Origin: Cricetomys ansorgei
Lineage: Eukaryota; Chordata; Mammalia; Rodentia; Nesomyidae
NCBI GenBank assembly: GCA_026225945.1
Contig: JAMJFZ010001815.1
Location: 1,733,501 to 1,797,500, forward strand
DNA length: 64,000 nt
Reading direction: 5' to 3'
Positions 33,548 through 45,768 of the stretch are shown here, piece by piece. Under the pieces are notes generated by a model. That model saw only the letters and a list, made by a program, of their open reading frames with translations. It was not told the DNA's origin and searched no databases. Numbering within the stretch: the stretch's first letter is position 1; each line of letters opens with the position of its first letter. The position numbers were made by a program, and so were the translations under genes.

Positions 33548-34202
33548 GGGGCCATTTAAATTTTATGGGATGAAGGGGTCTTAAATAGAAAAAATGTAAG
33601 TCCTGCTCAGAGCTGTTTGCATGCTAGGAGACTCACAGGGTGGATCCAATCCTACAGATTTACAGATAACTAGTGACTCACAAGGCTAATTACTTATGAA
33701 TTGCTTCATTATACCAAGCACCACTCTAGTGCACAGACAAAATGGTCTTATTTCAAAGCTGTGTGTTTTTCAATGGACTAATTTTGCCCAAACAGTGTAA
33801 TAGCCTAGAGGACTACACTATTAGGACCATTTAATCTGGAATCACATTAAAAGTGAGGTACAATGAGAACTGAAAGATGAAGTGGCTGAAGAGGTAGAGA
33901 AAGGAATATGAATGAGCCATGGAGCAAATGGCCATTTAGGTGACCATTAGTGCAAGTAGAAATGCCAGCTCTTAGTGGGAGGAACAAAGGATGCGCTGAG
34001 GTCACTGTTCTCTACAGAGGTATTGATCACTTTTATGAGGGCCCATGTGCCGTGTGCTTTTGCAAAGCCAGTTCCAAATCTCAGTGACCACTGGCATTGA
34101 ATATAGACCTCACTATAGAACTTAGGATGGAGACTACTTCCTATTCTGCCTCTCTGCTGTTCTCTGGAATCTCTTTCATGGCCCACCAATAAGAATGTAA
34201 AC
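33548..34202. other. Unassigned sequence
   Basis: No gene or repeat recognised. Confidence 0.4.
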
Positions 34203-34366
34203 TGCTATTCAAGAGTGTTTAAGTTCACTTCCCAGCACTCACTTGAGGAAGCTCACATCTGTCTGAAATTCCAAATCCATGGTTCTGGACTCTATTATAT
34301 GGGCACCTACAATTAATGAACATACTTAGACATGTACATATACACACAAATTATAAAAAAAAATAG
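34203..34366 (+). mobile_element. B2-family SINE, diverged
   Basis: 'aagttcacttcccagcactc' followed by 'gaagctcacatctgtctga', 'aattccaaatccatggttct' and 'acatgtacatatacacacaa', with an A-run tail, follows the B2 order without the 5' head. Confidence 0.7.
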
Positions 34367-35471
34367 ATCTTAAATAGATATGCTTTCTAACTCTACCCCT
34401 GTGCCCTTTCTGCTGAGAAATGCCCATTTATTCTATTGCAAGCACACATTTATCAAGCTGACAGGGGACACTTTGACAAAGATTCAAGGTTTTCCATATA
34501 AAATATATTCATTCTCATTCTTTTCTGTAATCGCTGTTCAGAAAACAGGCCAGACATGACAGAAGTGAGCCTTCTGAAACTTGAAGAAGGAACACACAGT
34601 ATGCCAAGGCTTAGAATGTGGTCCCTGGGTTAAAAGAGTTAGCATTACAGAGATACCTGTTAGAAGTGCAGATTCTTTCCTCTCCATCCCTACCCACACA
34701 TCCCAGTCCCATGAATACTTAGAAAACTGGACCCAATAATCTCTGCCTTATATTTCAGAGCTGGACCAGAGTACCCTTCCTATTTCTGTCCTTGGGTTAT
34801 GCTTCCTTTGTTCTCCCGAGAAACCTCTGAGGCATCCAGAATGCAGTTCAAGCTTCAGGTCTAGATTATTTTCTGATGTCCACCTATGTATGAGCCTCCT
34901 ATGGTGACTTTCTAACATAGTTCTCCAAACAGCTTTGAGAGGCTTTTCTTTTTCTTGGAGAACCCTCAGTGATGCCCAAACCTGTTTTTAGAAGTTGAAT
35001 CAACGTAAGAGGTATAAAAACAGGTACAAAACAAATAATGAATATGAATATAAAGCACAGAAAAAGAGTGAAAAAGAGACAGGAACTCAGTCACTTAATA
35101 GGCTACATTGTGGAATGTTTAGCAAGAATAATTCTTACAACACAGTTAAAAGTGGAATAACTTGTCTAGAGAAATAAGCTCAGGTCCATTAAAGTGTTCT
35201 GCCAGTGGATAGTGGATGATAAAAATAAAATTGCACCAATGATTGAACAAAAAAGAAAACAAAACAAAACAAGCAGATTGGGGGAATTATTTAAAGCCTT
35301 GTGTTGTGAAACCTTATAATAGCACCAGAAAATTCCAGTGTGGATTATTGATGTCTGCTCTCCGTGTGGAGGCACAGTATACGGCCACGGATTACTACGA
35401 GGAGAGATAATTGAGCACAGTCAAACAGCATATAGGAGGAAGATGTTAAGTGAGATTTTAGAATAGAAATT
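34367..35471. other. Unassigned sequence
   Basis: No gene or repeat recognised. Confidence 0.4.
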
Positions 35472-35640
35472 TTAGGCTGGGGAGAGCTCAGATGATAACG
35501 TGCCTTCTGTACAAGTTCAGACACCCAGTATCCACGGAATATCTGGGTGTGTAGGTGTGTCTGAAATACTAGGACAGGAGAGTCAGAACGTCTCTCTGGG
35601 GCATATTGGCAAGTGAGTCTATCTGAATCTGTTAGAGTGG
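35472..35640 (+). mobile_element. Long tRNA-derived SINE, second copy of the 24.2-kb type
   Basis: A head 'ggctggggagagctcagatg' and 'ttcagacacccagtatccac' is followed by 'gtgtctgaaatactaggaca', then 'ctctctggggcatattggca'. This parallels the body of the copy at 24200-24480. The 3' end is lost. Confidence 0.55.
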
Positions 35641-36181
35641 CCTTACAGGCTAGTGAGGATGGCTATTAAGGCTCTGTTGAGATCCACTAAAGGAAGCAGT
35701 TTTTTCCTGGTCATCAATGTTTAGCAAAAATATCTGCATGGAGACAGGAAGCTTGTATATTCTAAGATAAATGTTAGTACTTTATGTTGTGATAAATGTG
35801 TTAAAATAATATTCTTTAAAATATGCACAAAATGGACAAATAAGAATAGAATCTACCTCTTACTCTGGGACATGTTATGAGACACAAGTGTGAGACACAA
35901 CATTTTGATTGGCTCCAAAGATTAGAACATTACACACTGTTGTCCCCTCCTTTAACAGTTACTCCAACTGTATCTTTCAATTACCTGCCCAAGAGACTGC
36001 CCCTCAGGTAATTTAGGCTAATTTCCCTAAAGCTATGCTAAAGCAATGGGAGGAATAATTATCCCTTAATGAAATAATGCCCTTGTACTTCCAGAAAACT
36101 CCTCCCCCATGCTGATACTTGCAGTTCCCATCCTGATCAGTGCAGTACTGAGTACTCAGAAACACAGCCATTCTTTCTATT
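35641..36181. other. Unassigned sequence
   Basis: No gene or repeat recognised. Confidence 0.4.
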
Positions 36182-36378
36182 TTTAAAGGTTTTATTTATT
36201 TTAAATTATGTGTATATGTGCATCTTTGTGTGAGTATGTGCACTGAGTGCAAATGCCTACAGGGGCCAGAGGTAACAGGTGTGGGATGCCCCGGGCTGCC
36301 ATTATGGGCTCGTGTAAGCTGCTTGACCTAGGTGCCAGAGGCTGAAATCTGCTCTGCCTAAAGAGTAGCCATTTCTAC
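36182..36378 (-). mobile_element. B2-family SINE, antisense
   Basis: Plus-strand words 'aaaggttttatttattttaa', 'caggggccagaggtaacagg' and 'gtgtaagctgcttgacctag' are the reverse complement of the B2 tail, middle and head regions. Confidence 0.75.
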
Positions 36379-39300
36379 GGTCCCTCCCCATTTTTCTCCT
36401 TCCTATGATTCTGTCTTTCTCAGATACTGGCCAAAGCTGGACCATGCTTTCTCTGGTGCTTTGGACTTTCTCACAGTTTGTTTGAAGCTACCCTGTTCTG
36501 CTACATGGATGCTTGGAAACAACATAGTTTTCTTCTTCCTCTCCATCTTCTCTTCTTTTTTCTGGCAGCTGCCAAGACTTACAGCTTGCCTGTTCTGTTC
36601 TTTTTCTCTCAAACTCTAGTAAAGATGTATTCAAACTTTCTTCCAAGTCTGCTTTTATTTTGTTTTATTAAAAAGACTAAGAAAACATAAAAGGGACCCC
36701 CATTTTCCTTAGTAATATATGGTGCACAACTTAGGCCCCCCCCAAAAATTTCTGGTAACAAACTGGTAAATTCCAGGTCCAGTGAGGACCTTAACCTGAA
36801 AATAAAATAGATAATTATTAAGGAAAACACCAGATGTTGACCTCTGTCCTACACACATACACACACACACACACATACACACACACACACCACAAAAATG
36901 AAAGAAATATAAATTCTTTTCAGCCTCAAAAGCCAGAATTCTTATATCAAAACTATGAAAGTATAAGGTATTGCTGTCCATTTTTAGCATAACTGATGAT
37001 GTCAAGCCCTTTAAATGAAGTTCTATGTCAGGGATGGATGACTTAAGTCAGGGTAGCTTTGGTACATAGCTTTCAGCCTTGTGAGTCAATGCTTAACACT
37101 CCGGTATACCTCATGAGGCCACTTAGTAAGACTAATAAGAAAACACACAGTGAATATTTAACAGGAAAGTAATTAAAGGTCTTTTTAAAAATTAATCTAT
37201 CTTGATTAGTTTAAAGGAGTTTAAATGAATATATTTCTAAGAGATTAAATCATCATTGTTTCCAGTTAATGCATGTTCTTCCTAATTACTCATAAGTCAG
37301 CAATGTCTAGGGATAAGGATGGCTACCTTGAGTTAGAATTACCTTTCAGGAAATATTTTTTTTAAATCTCTTTCAGTGGATTTTCTTCTTTTGTCAGGAA
37401 AGGAAGGTGTCCAGCTTGAGGAAGGGGAACAAGCCTGCTTTAGATTTAGAAGCAGGTATACAATGGAATTTTTGTTATATAATCTGAAAACCCAAGACAC
37501 GTGAGTTCATTCAGATTCATTTTCTAAGCTGAATTTGTGTGTCCTTCTCTGGTGGTCCCCAAGCTGTGTCAAATGCTCAGCTCATATTTAAAGATCCTGA
37601 AATTGTGGTATTCAAGAGAGCCCATGATGCAGCAAACAGGTTTCTTCCCTAACAACAGATCATATGGCTACGTGGAGAAGCATTATCTCCTTAATACAAT
37701 GCAGCCAGAACACCCTTTACCATGAATCATTCATTACTATGAATCATGCAGTCACTGATGGAAAATCACTAAAGTCATCCTTTGAACATACATACTGCTC
37801 TCTGTCATTGCCTCATACATCTGGGGGGAAATGCCAAACCTTTCCTTTTCTTTAGATTTAAAAATCTAGTTTCCCTATTCCTCAGGTAGCAATAGAGTGG
37901 AGCTATTTGATAGACTCTTTGTAGGCATTTGAACTTAAGTCTGTTTCCTCATCTACAGAACGAGATACTCATCTGTTCCTCACGGAGTGCTAATGGCAGT
38001 GAGTGGGAAATATTTAAAGTGCCAGTCACAGCTATCAAAATGTAAGCACTCAGCGAACACCAATAATTTCCATTTAGATCTTTCATTTCCAAGGTACTGG
38101 TCATCTCCCTGCCAGGAAACCTGTTGTGATTTCCACAGAAGCAAAAGGAAATTCAGGATATCGCTGAGGCTCAGGATGTAGCCTGCTCTACTGAAAGATT
38201 ATCACTGCTGACTTCATATTTCAAGCCTAATAGATACACAGCTGTCTTGATAGCTGTGTGTTACCTTCACCTTGTAGTTAACCTTTGATAACAGGATTTC
38301 TAAATTAAGGCTGAAGTCCCAGCATTGGAACACAGCCCTTCACTGTATTCTGAACTTCACCCCAACTCCACACTTGCATCCTCTTTGTGCAAACACCCAG
38401 AGCAACATGACATGACATGTGACATGACTTTTTTGTTTTCCCTCTGATCCAGGGCAACTGCCTTGATTCCTCAGGCCTCTCCAGACTATCCAGACCTCCT
38501 AAAAATGACTCTACTATATATCTGATAGATAGCAAGATTTCAACCACCAGTCCAGAGTGTACCTGGCATTAGTTTTGTACACTTCCTGACTGTGTTATGA
38601 AATAGGAAACAATCTTGAGCTTTCACTATATTTTCTCTTAAGTGATTGCTTGCTTGCCTGTTCTAACACAGACAAACTGAAAGCCACGCTTTCTCGCTTT
38701 TACCAACATTAACCGCCTTATAGCTAGATACACCAAGAAGATGAGAATTAACCATGACAAAATTGTGCAGAGACTGCAGACCAAACATCAGGCCTGAGAA
38801 GGAAGGTAACCTCGTGGAGCTCTCTTTAGCAATGGAGCTGATATAGCCAAGTATGTTGGGAATTGGATATTAGTCCTTTCCAAGTTCCTCTCTATCCTTT
38901 CTACCCTACATGCTGTATCCCTTTAATCCAGACCTTTCTAGACTACCTCCAGAGGTCCATCCATTCCCAGGCTTCCAATTGGGTTGGTAAATGGGAAATA
39001 GGGGCAGAAGTTAGGAGAAGCCATAGAAAGAAAGATGGGGATGTTTATGTATCCATTTTCTCCTTTGTTTTCAGTGTTAACATAATTTAAACCACATCCC
39101 CATCCGATCACACAGCCTTCAGCCAGCATCCCCTCATTTCTGGAGACTATTACCTCTGGTTCTTGTAGACCTGTTTTACCTCTGGTGCCTTGGTGATGAC
39201 TGCCACCCCTGTCTGGCTCTCTCAGGTTGGTTCATCACTCTAAAGTCTCCTTTAATGCTAAAATCTCCACATGTTAAACATACAATTGTCCCTCTGTATT

Positions 39301-39739
39301 CATGGGGATTGCTTTCAAAACTTCCACAGATACTAAATCCACAAAAGATTGCTTCAGTTGTGTAAAATGATAGAGTGTTTGCATGAAACCTAGGCATCCC
39401 CTCCCACATGTTTTAAACTTTGCCCAGATAACTTACAACATTGAATGTGACAGTTGTATACATTGTTATTTTTCTGTTGTTCAGGGAATAATGGCAATAG
39501 ATGTCTGCACCTGTTTATTGTAAATACTTCCCTTTTATCTATGGTTCGTTGACTTCTCAGATGTGGACAGTACAGAGATGCTAGCTGACCAGAGTACCCT
39601 CTGCACTGTGTTCATCTAAACATGCCTCGTATGGTATGGTATGTACTACTGGAAGGCTTATGGCTAGATCTACAGAAGCAGTACATAATATTATGTCACA
39701 CAGCACATCTATTATAACTTCATAGTGGTAAGAAGAGAT
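36379..39739. other. Largely unassigned sequence
   Basis: Contains a (CA)n array at 36851-36892, a C-run at about 36738-36744, and a short (CATGA)n run at about 38406-38428. No gene, RNA or named transposon was recognised. Open frames reach 98 codons without motifs, and the longest overlaps the CA array. Confidence 0.4.
36851..36892. repeat. (CA)n microsatellite, interrupted
   Basis: About 20 CA units with one CATA interruption. Confidence 0.93.
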
Positions 39740-40400
39740 TATTCAGATTAAATTTGAATGTGCCCAAAAGGGGAAATAGCATAGATAGTTGTAGATGGAC
39801 AAGTTGAGGGGACAGTAATGGGGTAATCAAACAGTGAGAGGGAGGGAATCAATAAGGAGAGAGGGACATCTAAAACTAAGGGCCATTTGAGGTGGCATAT
39901 GGAAAAATAATAGAGTAGAAATTTCCTAAAAGTATATACATGTCTGAAGATGATCTGATTGGAATTTCTAAATAATGGAGAATATAGAGCCCTAACTAGA
40001 CACCTCTCACCAGTAAATGAAGTTTCCAGTGCTGGGAATGCATGACTCCTAATTGGGTTGTTGGCCAAAGTGGCCCCTTGGAACTTCCGAACAACCCAAA
40101 CTATTGACAAGTCTGTTGGTTGCTCTCCTCAAACTGATGGTAAGACTCTATTGCTGAAAACAACACCTATACAACTCATTGAACATAAGAATTTAAGATA
40201 ATACATACCTAGAGCCTTTATCCCTATAGACTAGCTCATAATACTTGAAGGTACTCTACTAGCTACCAAACGAGAAGGGTAAACACCAACTCAGTTACAA
40301 AGTCTCTGATCTATAATGATGGCATGCCCACAAGATATCTTTAAAAACGATTAACTGTATGTCTTTTTTGGAAATCTGATAGAATCCTGCTGTTAATCTG
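39740..40400. repeat. Possible diverged dispersed repeat
   Basis: The order 'gccctaactagacacctctc' ... 'ccagtgctgggaatgcatga' ... 'gttgctctcctcaaactgat' ... 'caacacctatacaactcatt' resembles a dispersed muroid repeat that I have seen but cannot name. No coding frame is convincing. Confidence 0.35.
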
Positions 40401-41549
40401 ACTAGCCCTGACTTTTCTTTAGCTGGAAGGTTTTTTTCTCTATTATTATTATTGTCTTTGTTTTATCACTATTACAAACTCATTTTCTTATGAGTATGTT
40501 TGGGTGGTTGACTTCTTGCTTTAATTTTGTTGGTTTGGCTTAATCCAGTAAATTATCCATCTCTTTTAGGCTTTCAGCTTAATGGAGTACAGGTTTTTAA
40601 AGTGTTTCCTTATAATACTCTGAAATATCTACAACCTATAGGAGAAGTCAAATGCTTGCAATCAGAAATTCCTTCATACAGTTGAGTAGACATAAGATAT
40701 TTAGATCATCAGGGGATAAATACAATTGCAAAAAGTAGAACCCAATTTCGCTTTGAGAATAATGCCAGCCAGCAGTGCATCAAGTTTATAACTTCTAATT
40801 CTTCCTTAGCTTCTGCAGAATCTCAGATCTCACAGGTACTCCTCGGAGAATCTGCTTTATCAATGGGAAAAGAAAATACTGTGTTAAGGTTCAAAATAGG
40901 AGAAAATCTTCTTGTTTTGCCTTCCCTATCTCTAAAGACTCTTCAGTCTGGTCCCTGAGAAAATTTAAGGCATAACTAAATTTCATTTCAAGCAAAGTGT
41001 CTTCATAAAAATGGAAATACAGAACATAAACATTCTTCACAATGAGATCTCAGGTACCAGAAACATTTTTCCACTGGAGCATTTTCAATTTTTTAGTCAT
41101 TAAAAAGAAAAGCATTCCTTAAAGACTTTTACATACCATTCAGCCAGTGTTTTGGTTACTGCTTAAGCACATATCTGAAGTGAAATTATTTTGTGACATG
41201 GCATCTATAAAGAACAAAGACACCAGTGGATACCACAAGAAGACACTCCTCCAGTGATGAGTAGAGACATTCAACTTACACAGTAATAATTTTGAGAAAG
41301 CTATTTCTTGCCACTTGGCTCCAAAATAGCCAAATTGTTTCTACAAATAAACAAGCAAAGGAGGCAAGTAGTTTAAGCTGTTTTCCAGAGGAACTGTGTG
41401 TTACATCCTGAAGGCCCAGGAGCAACTTCTACCTTTCCATGTCTGCAATTGGGTATCACAGACCTTGGTGGGAAAATATGCCAAACGATGGGATGACAGA
41501 AGGCCTAGGGGACAAGGACTTGTACAGCATGGAGAGTTAAATTTCATTC
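40401..41549. other. Unassigned sequence
   Basis: No gene or repeat recognised. Confidence 0.4.
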
Positions 41550-41665
41550 ATGTTCAAGTGAACTGTGCTGGTACATGCATTTATTTGAGTATATAGGAGG
41601 CTGACACAAAGCTGGTCAAATTTGAAGCCAGCCCATGCTACATACCAAGATTCTCTCTCAAAAAC
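41550..41665 (+). mobile_element. B1-like SINE, diverged
   Basis: 'gtgctggtacatgcatttat', 'aggaggctgacacaaagctg', 'tttgaagccagcccatgcta' and 'cataccaagattctctctca' follow the B1 order in degraded form. Confidence 0.6.
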
Positions 41666-41899
41666 AGTGGTGGGGAAAGATTATTACAATACATTTTGTA
41701 GTAGTAGGGTGGAAGCATATTTTCTACTTTACTAAACTGTTTGGTAAGAAAGAGGGGTCTTTATTGTGTTGTTACAGTAACCAAAAGTGCCTTTGGCATT
41801 CCTACAAAGGAAAAAGCACCTGTGGGGCTAGCCTAGAGTCAAGAGTGGCTTGAAATGTGCTTTGAACCCTAGAATTCTCATCCTGAGCATGGAAGGCAT

Positions 41900-42425
41900 T
41901 CTGCTGCTCTTTTTATTTTCTTACTCTAACAGCTAAGAAAGCTCCCTCAGGCGCTAACATGCCTTCAGTCACTAATCATGATAATATCCTGCCTCTTCAA
42001 GGTTAATTTTTATCTGTCCCCTGTGGCTGGAGGACTTCAGACTCCCTATATGACCTTGTAAGATCTATTCTTCTAGCCCCTGTGAAACCCTGCCTATGCA
42101 AAGGAGGCTTCTACAGGACCTTGGCCCCAGCCAATGACAATACAACTATCCAGGTCTGGTTGTGAGCACCCCCATGCAAATGAAGCTACCCTAGTGCCAG
42201 TGACTTAACCAATGACACTTCCCTCTCTACCCTATAACTGTGACTCCCTTTGCTTCATTAAACTGAATTATATACACTGACACTGCCTTCCAAGAAATCT
42301 GTTTCCTGTTGGCTCTCAGCCTCAACTCAAGATCTTCAAACCCCAGCAGCATCTCTGCCTGCATTCTCCTCCTCCAGGCTGAGCTGGGCTTGGCTATCCC
42401 CTGGGGAGGTGAGCAAAGACTAACA
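41900..42425 (+). mobile_element. ERVK-type LTR
   Basis: Promoter-like elements occur in the right order: two CCAAT boxes ('agccaatgac' at about 42128 and 'accaatgac' at about 42208), a TATA-like 'ctataactg' near 42232, an ATTAAA polyadenylation-like signal near 42258, then a U5-like pyrimidine-rich part ending 'aaca' at 42425. A primer binding site follows. The 5' border is not defined. No second LTR was found; the sequence stops resembling a retrovirus soon after the primer site. Confidence 0.6.
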
Positions 42426-42427
42426 GC

Positions 42428-42445
42428 TGGTACCCAATGTGGAAC
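42428..42445 (+). promoter_or_regulatory. Primer binding site (tRNA-Lys type)
   Basis: 'tggtacccaatgtggaac' resembles the lysine-tRNA primer site used by betaretrovirus-like/IAP/ERVK elements, with a few changes. It lies 2 bp after the LTR end. Confidence 0.65.
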
Positions 42446-43540
42446 AATTAAGGCCGAGAGGCGAATGTCTCAAATATCCTGGGGAGTGTTTAAACTGCTG
42501 ATCTGGCTCTGAAGGAGAGATTTGGTCCAAGGAGCATGGATACTGTCCTCTTTGACTGCCTGTCTCAGCTCTTTGAGTTACCCAGCCTGATAGGGATACC
42601 AATTTAAGGACTTCTTATATGTGAGGAATCATGTTGACCAAAAATGCCTGGATGTTTAAATTGGAATCTCAGAGAGTGCATAGCTGTTGAGTTGTAGAGG
42701 GTGGAGTCTTTATAGACAATACAAAAGCACACAATTTGCTCTTTGTATTTTCCTTACAAGTTGCAAAGATTCTGACATGTTCTGCAAGTATCATCTAAAA
42801 CTTCAGTGACTGGTCTCAGTCTATGCTAACAATAATTCTTGGTACTTTCAAGATAAATAGTTCAGTGTCTCACTTAGCTGTGAAGTAACTGTGGGCAGCA
42901 TTATTAACAGTTTCTCTTCACAGTATGGCCTAACTGCCATAGACAATGAGAGACAAACACATGCAAGATCACTGCACCTGTCATCCCTCTTACAGCACAT
43001 CACACTGTGGTTCCTGTCAAGGCTTCTAGATGGAAGAGACAGAAAATTTAGCTGGCTAAAATACAACATAACAAATGATAAACAAAAGAAACATCAGAAT
43101 TTGGTAATCTAACATTCTGCCTTTAAAGGTTAGAAGAAAAGTAGATACACATTAATCAGAAAAATAGTAGATGTCAGGAAGTGATGAAACAGGAACAGAA
43201 ACCAGGAGATTTTCTTAAGAAAGTCAAATGATAACAAAAGCAAGCAGAGACAAAGCTTTGCTTCAGAAGGTTATCAAAATCAATAAATATCTAAAAGTGA
43301 TCAAGGCACAAAAATAAAGGACACAGAAATTACCAAGCTCATGAACAATACATTGGGGAATAAGACAGTATGGCAGTGAAAGGGATGGTGGGACGATGTC
43401 AGGGAAGTATATGCTGATCTAACACCAACCAACCGGACACATTTCCTGAGATAGAAGTACGTGTGTGTCTCACCAACACTGATACAAGATAGAACATTTC
43501 AATATCCACGTTTATTAAAGAAATTGGATCATGTTAAAAA
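42446..43540. other. Short retroviral leader remnant, then unassigned
   Basis: The first about 150 bp may be leader of the LTR element. The rest is unassigned, with no gene recognised. Confidence 0.4.
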
Positions 43541-43550
43541 TGTTCTCATG

Positions 43551-43750
43551 AGGAGCGGGGTAGTGGTGGTGCACGCCTTTAATCCCAGCACTCGGGAGGC
43601 AGAGGCAGGTGGATCTCTGTGAATTCGAGGCCAGCCTGGTGTACAGAGTGAGTTCGAGGCCAGCCTGGTGTACAGAGTGAGTTCCAGAACAGCCAGAGTT
43701 ACAACAGAGAAGCCCTGCCTTGAAAACAAAGTAAAACAAAACAAACAAAC
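43551..43750 (+). mobile_element. B1 SINE with an extra 29-bp tandem duplication
   Basis: Starts 'aggagcggggtagtggtggt' and follows B1 consensus closely. A 29-bp unit at 43621-43649 is repeated at 43650-43678 with one difference, making the element longer than usual. It is flanked by a 10-bp target duplication, 43541-43550 and 43751-43760 ('tgttctcatg' versus 'tgttttcatg', one mismatch). Confidence 0.93.
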
Positions 43751-43760
43751 TGTTTTCATG

Positions 43761-44272
43761 GATCAGCTGGCTTCACTTGCAAATATTTTTAGTAATTTCA
43801 ATGAGAACATCTATATTCACAATTATAAAATTAGAATAATTTGTGTACAAACCCTTGATAAAGACATTTTAAGGTAAAACAAAGATGAATATCTTATGAA
43901 ACTAGAGGGAATATCAACAAAATATTAATAAATTATGCTCAAAAATAATGTTGAATGTGTTACATGACATATATATCTAACATTATATCTACATATACAT
44001 ATGTATAGCATTTGTAAGAAAACCTAAATACATTTATCTGATAAATACATGGCTGGTTATTACAAGCCAAGAATAATCATTTACAACATTGACAGAAAAA
44101 AGAGAAAAGAACTTAAATACTTTTCAGTGAATGGTGAAGGCATTTGAGAAAGTTGAACATAGATTATTTGTAAGAAATTCTGAATAACAAAGGGAATAAA
44201 TTAGATCTTTCCTTGTGGTTGAAACATCATGTTCATAAATTCTATGTGTGAAAACATTCATATATATATGTA

Positions 44273-44322
<50 letters not shown>

Positions 44323-45074
44323 TAGTATAAGAAACTGAAAATAATCATATGAAAGATTAACTCAAAATTATTAAACATTTAACAAATGCTTTGCATTAAA
44401 GTTCACAGAATGAAAGAATGAAACAGACAAATGAAATAATTATTCAGAAAATTGAAGGTCTAAACAGCAAAAGAGATTATCTGTGTTTGGGGTATGCTGC
44501 TGGGAGGAGGGCTCCTTGGGCTTCCGGCCTTGTGTTGTGCACCACTTTGTGACTTACCATCCCACCCACTTATGGATGCTTTTGTCTGTTTTTAGTCTTC
44601 GCTACAGGGTAAGAGTGTGTTGAAGAGAATGCTGAAATAGAGCAGAAACACTTTAGACTGCACACCTCACACACTGATAGGGATTCCCATCACAAGTTGT
44701 GACCTCTTCTTCAACTAAGAAAAGACACCCACATAGCAAGATCTCTGTCTGTAATTATCTATGGCTCTAGTAAGTGGGGCGGTGCAAACTGCTGTAACAG
44801 CAGCAGCAGCAGCAAACTGAACTCAATATAGACATGTTTAGGGCTCAACTAAAGCTGCCTAATATTCCAGCAATGACCATAAAACTGAAATGACAAAAAT
44901 AATGTAGACTGTGCTTGCAAAATTACAAACATTCAAGGTAAATGTTGAAATAATAAGTTAGAAAGTTAAAGGAAATGGGTAAGGGAAGGAGAAAACAGAG
45001 GACTAGAAAATACAAATGAATGAATGAAAAAAAGGAATGGGAAAGAATGTTAAGGAGAAGATGGGGGAAAAAAC
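43761..45074. other. AT-rich unassigned sequence
   Basis: Contains the TA array at 44259-44319 and five CAG units at 44798-44813. Otherwise nothing is recognised. Confidence 0.4.
44259..44319. repeat. (TA)n / (TG)n microsatellite
   Basis: TA units, a short GTGTGTG insertion, then about 20 perfect TA units; a likely DNA-unwinding and length-variable site. Confidence 0.95.
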
Positions 45075-45540
45075 CATGATGATTGATATTGATTGTCAAC
45101 TTGATTGGATATGAAATCAATTAAGAGGAAAGTTCTAAGTGGGTTTGTTAAGTACTTCTAGGAATGATTGGCTGTATTGGATGAGGAGGCAGTACCTTCT
45201 AGTAGTAGCCCAGATACAAACGGTTCTGACAGAAAAACAGTGCTGCTACTACCTGCCCACCTTCAGTTCTCACCAGAGTGTGTATATTCTGTTCTTACCT
45301 CCGCTATTCTTCCTTCATAGAATTCAGAACTTAGCTTTTTCAAACTTCCAGCATGGACTAATAGTCTTTAGTGAATCTTTAAGAATCCCCCATACCTTCA
45401 TTATGAGATTGGGACTGCTAGACTTTGTAGACCGAGAAAGTATTGGATTCTCAGACTCTCTGGTAAGCAGATACCTATTGTTGTACTTTCTAATACTTAT
45501 TATGTAAGCCAAACTAATAAATCTCATCTCCTTAATATAT
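45075..45540 (+). mobile_element. ERVL-type (MLT2-like) LTR, truncated
   Basis: Starts 'gatattgattgtcaacttga' and later has 'gggactgctagactttgtag', 'ggattctcagactctctggt' and an AATAAATCTC polyadenylation zone near 45515, the usual order for MLT2-like ERVL LTRs. The U5 end is missing where the URR1 element begins. A 122-codon open frame inside has no motif. Confidence 0.55.
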
Positions 45541-45768
45541 CAGTGGTTCTCAACCTTCCTAATGTTGTGACCCTTTAATATTGTTCTTTATTTTGTAGTG
45601 ACCCCAACCATAAAATCATTTTTGTTTCTACTTCATAACTGTAATTTTGCTACTGTTGTGAATCATAATGTAAATATCTGATATTCAGATGGTCTTAGGC
45701 AACCCCTAAGGTTGAAAGGCTCATTCAACCCTCCAAAGGAGTCACAACCCATGGTTTGAGAATCACTG
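45541..45768 (+). mobile_element. URR1-like non-autonomous hAT-Charlie DNA transposon
   Basis: The 5' end CAGTGGTTCTCAACCTT and the 3' end 'tttgagaatcactg' form terminal inverted repeats. Internal words 'tgtgaccctttaatattg' and 'accataaaatcatttttg' then 'ctacttcataactgtaattt' match the rodent URR1 family. The eight bases after the 3' end (TTCTAGAT) contain TCTAGA, the core of the preferred hAT-Charlie target. The left copy of the duplication (TAATATAT) is degraded. Confidence 0.85.

Noticed and set aside
39748..40110. 120-codon antisense open frame
   Set aside because: It overlaps a probable dispersed repeat and shows no motif.
45139..45507. 122-codon open frame
   Set aside because: It lies wholly within an ERVL-type LTR, which is non-coding.
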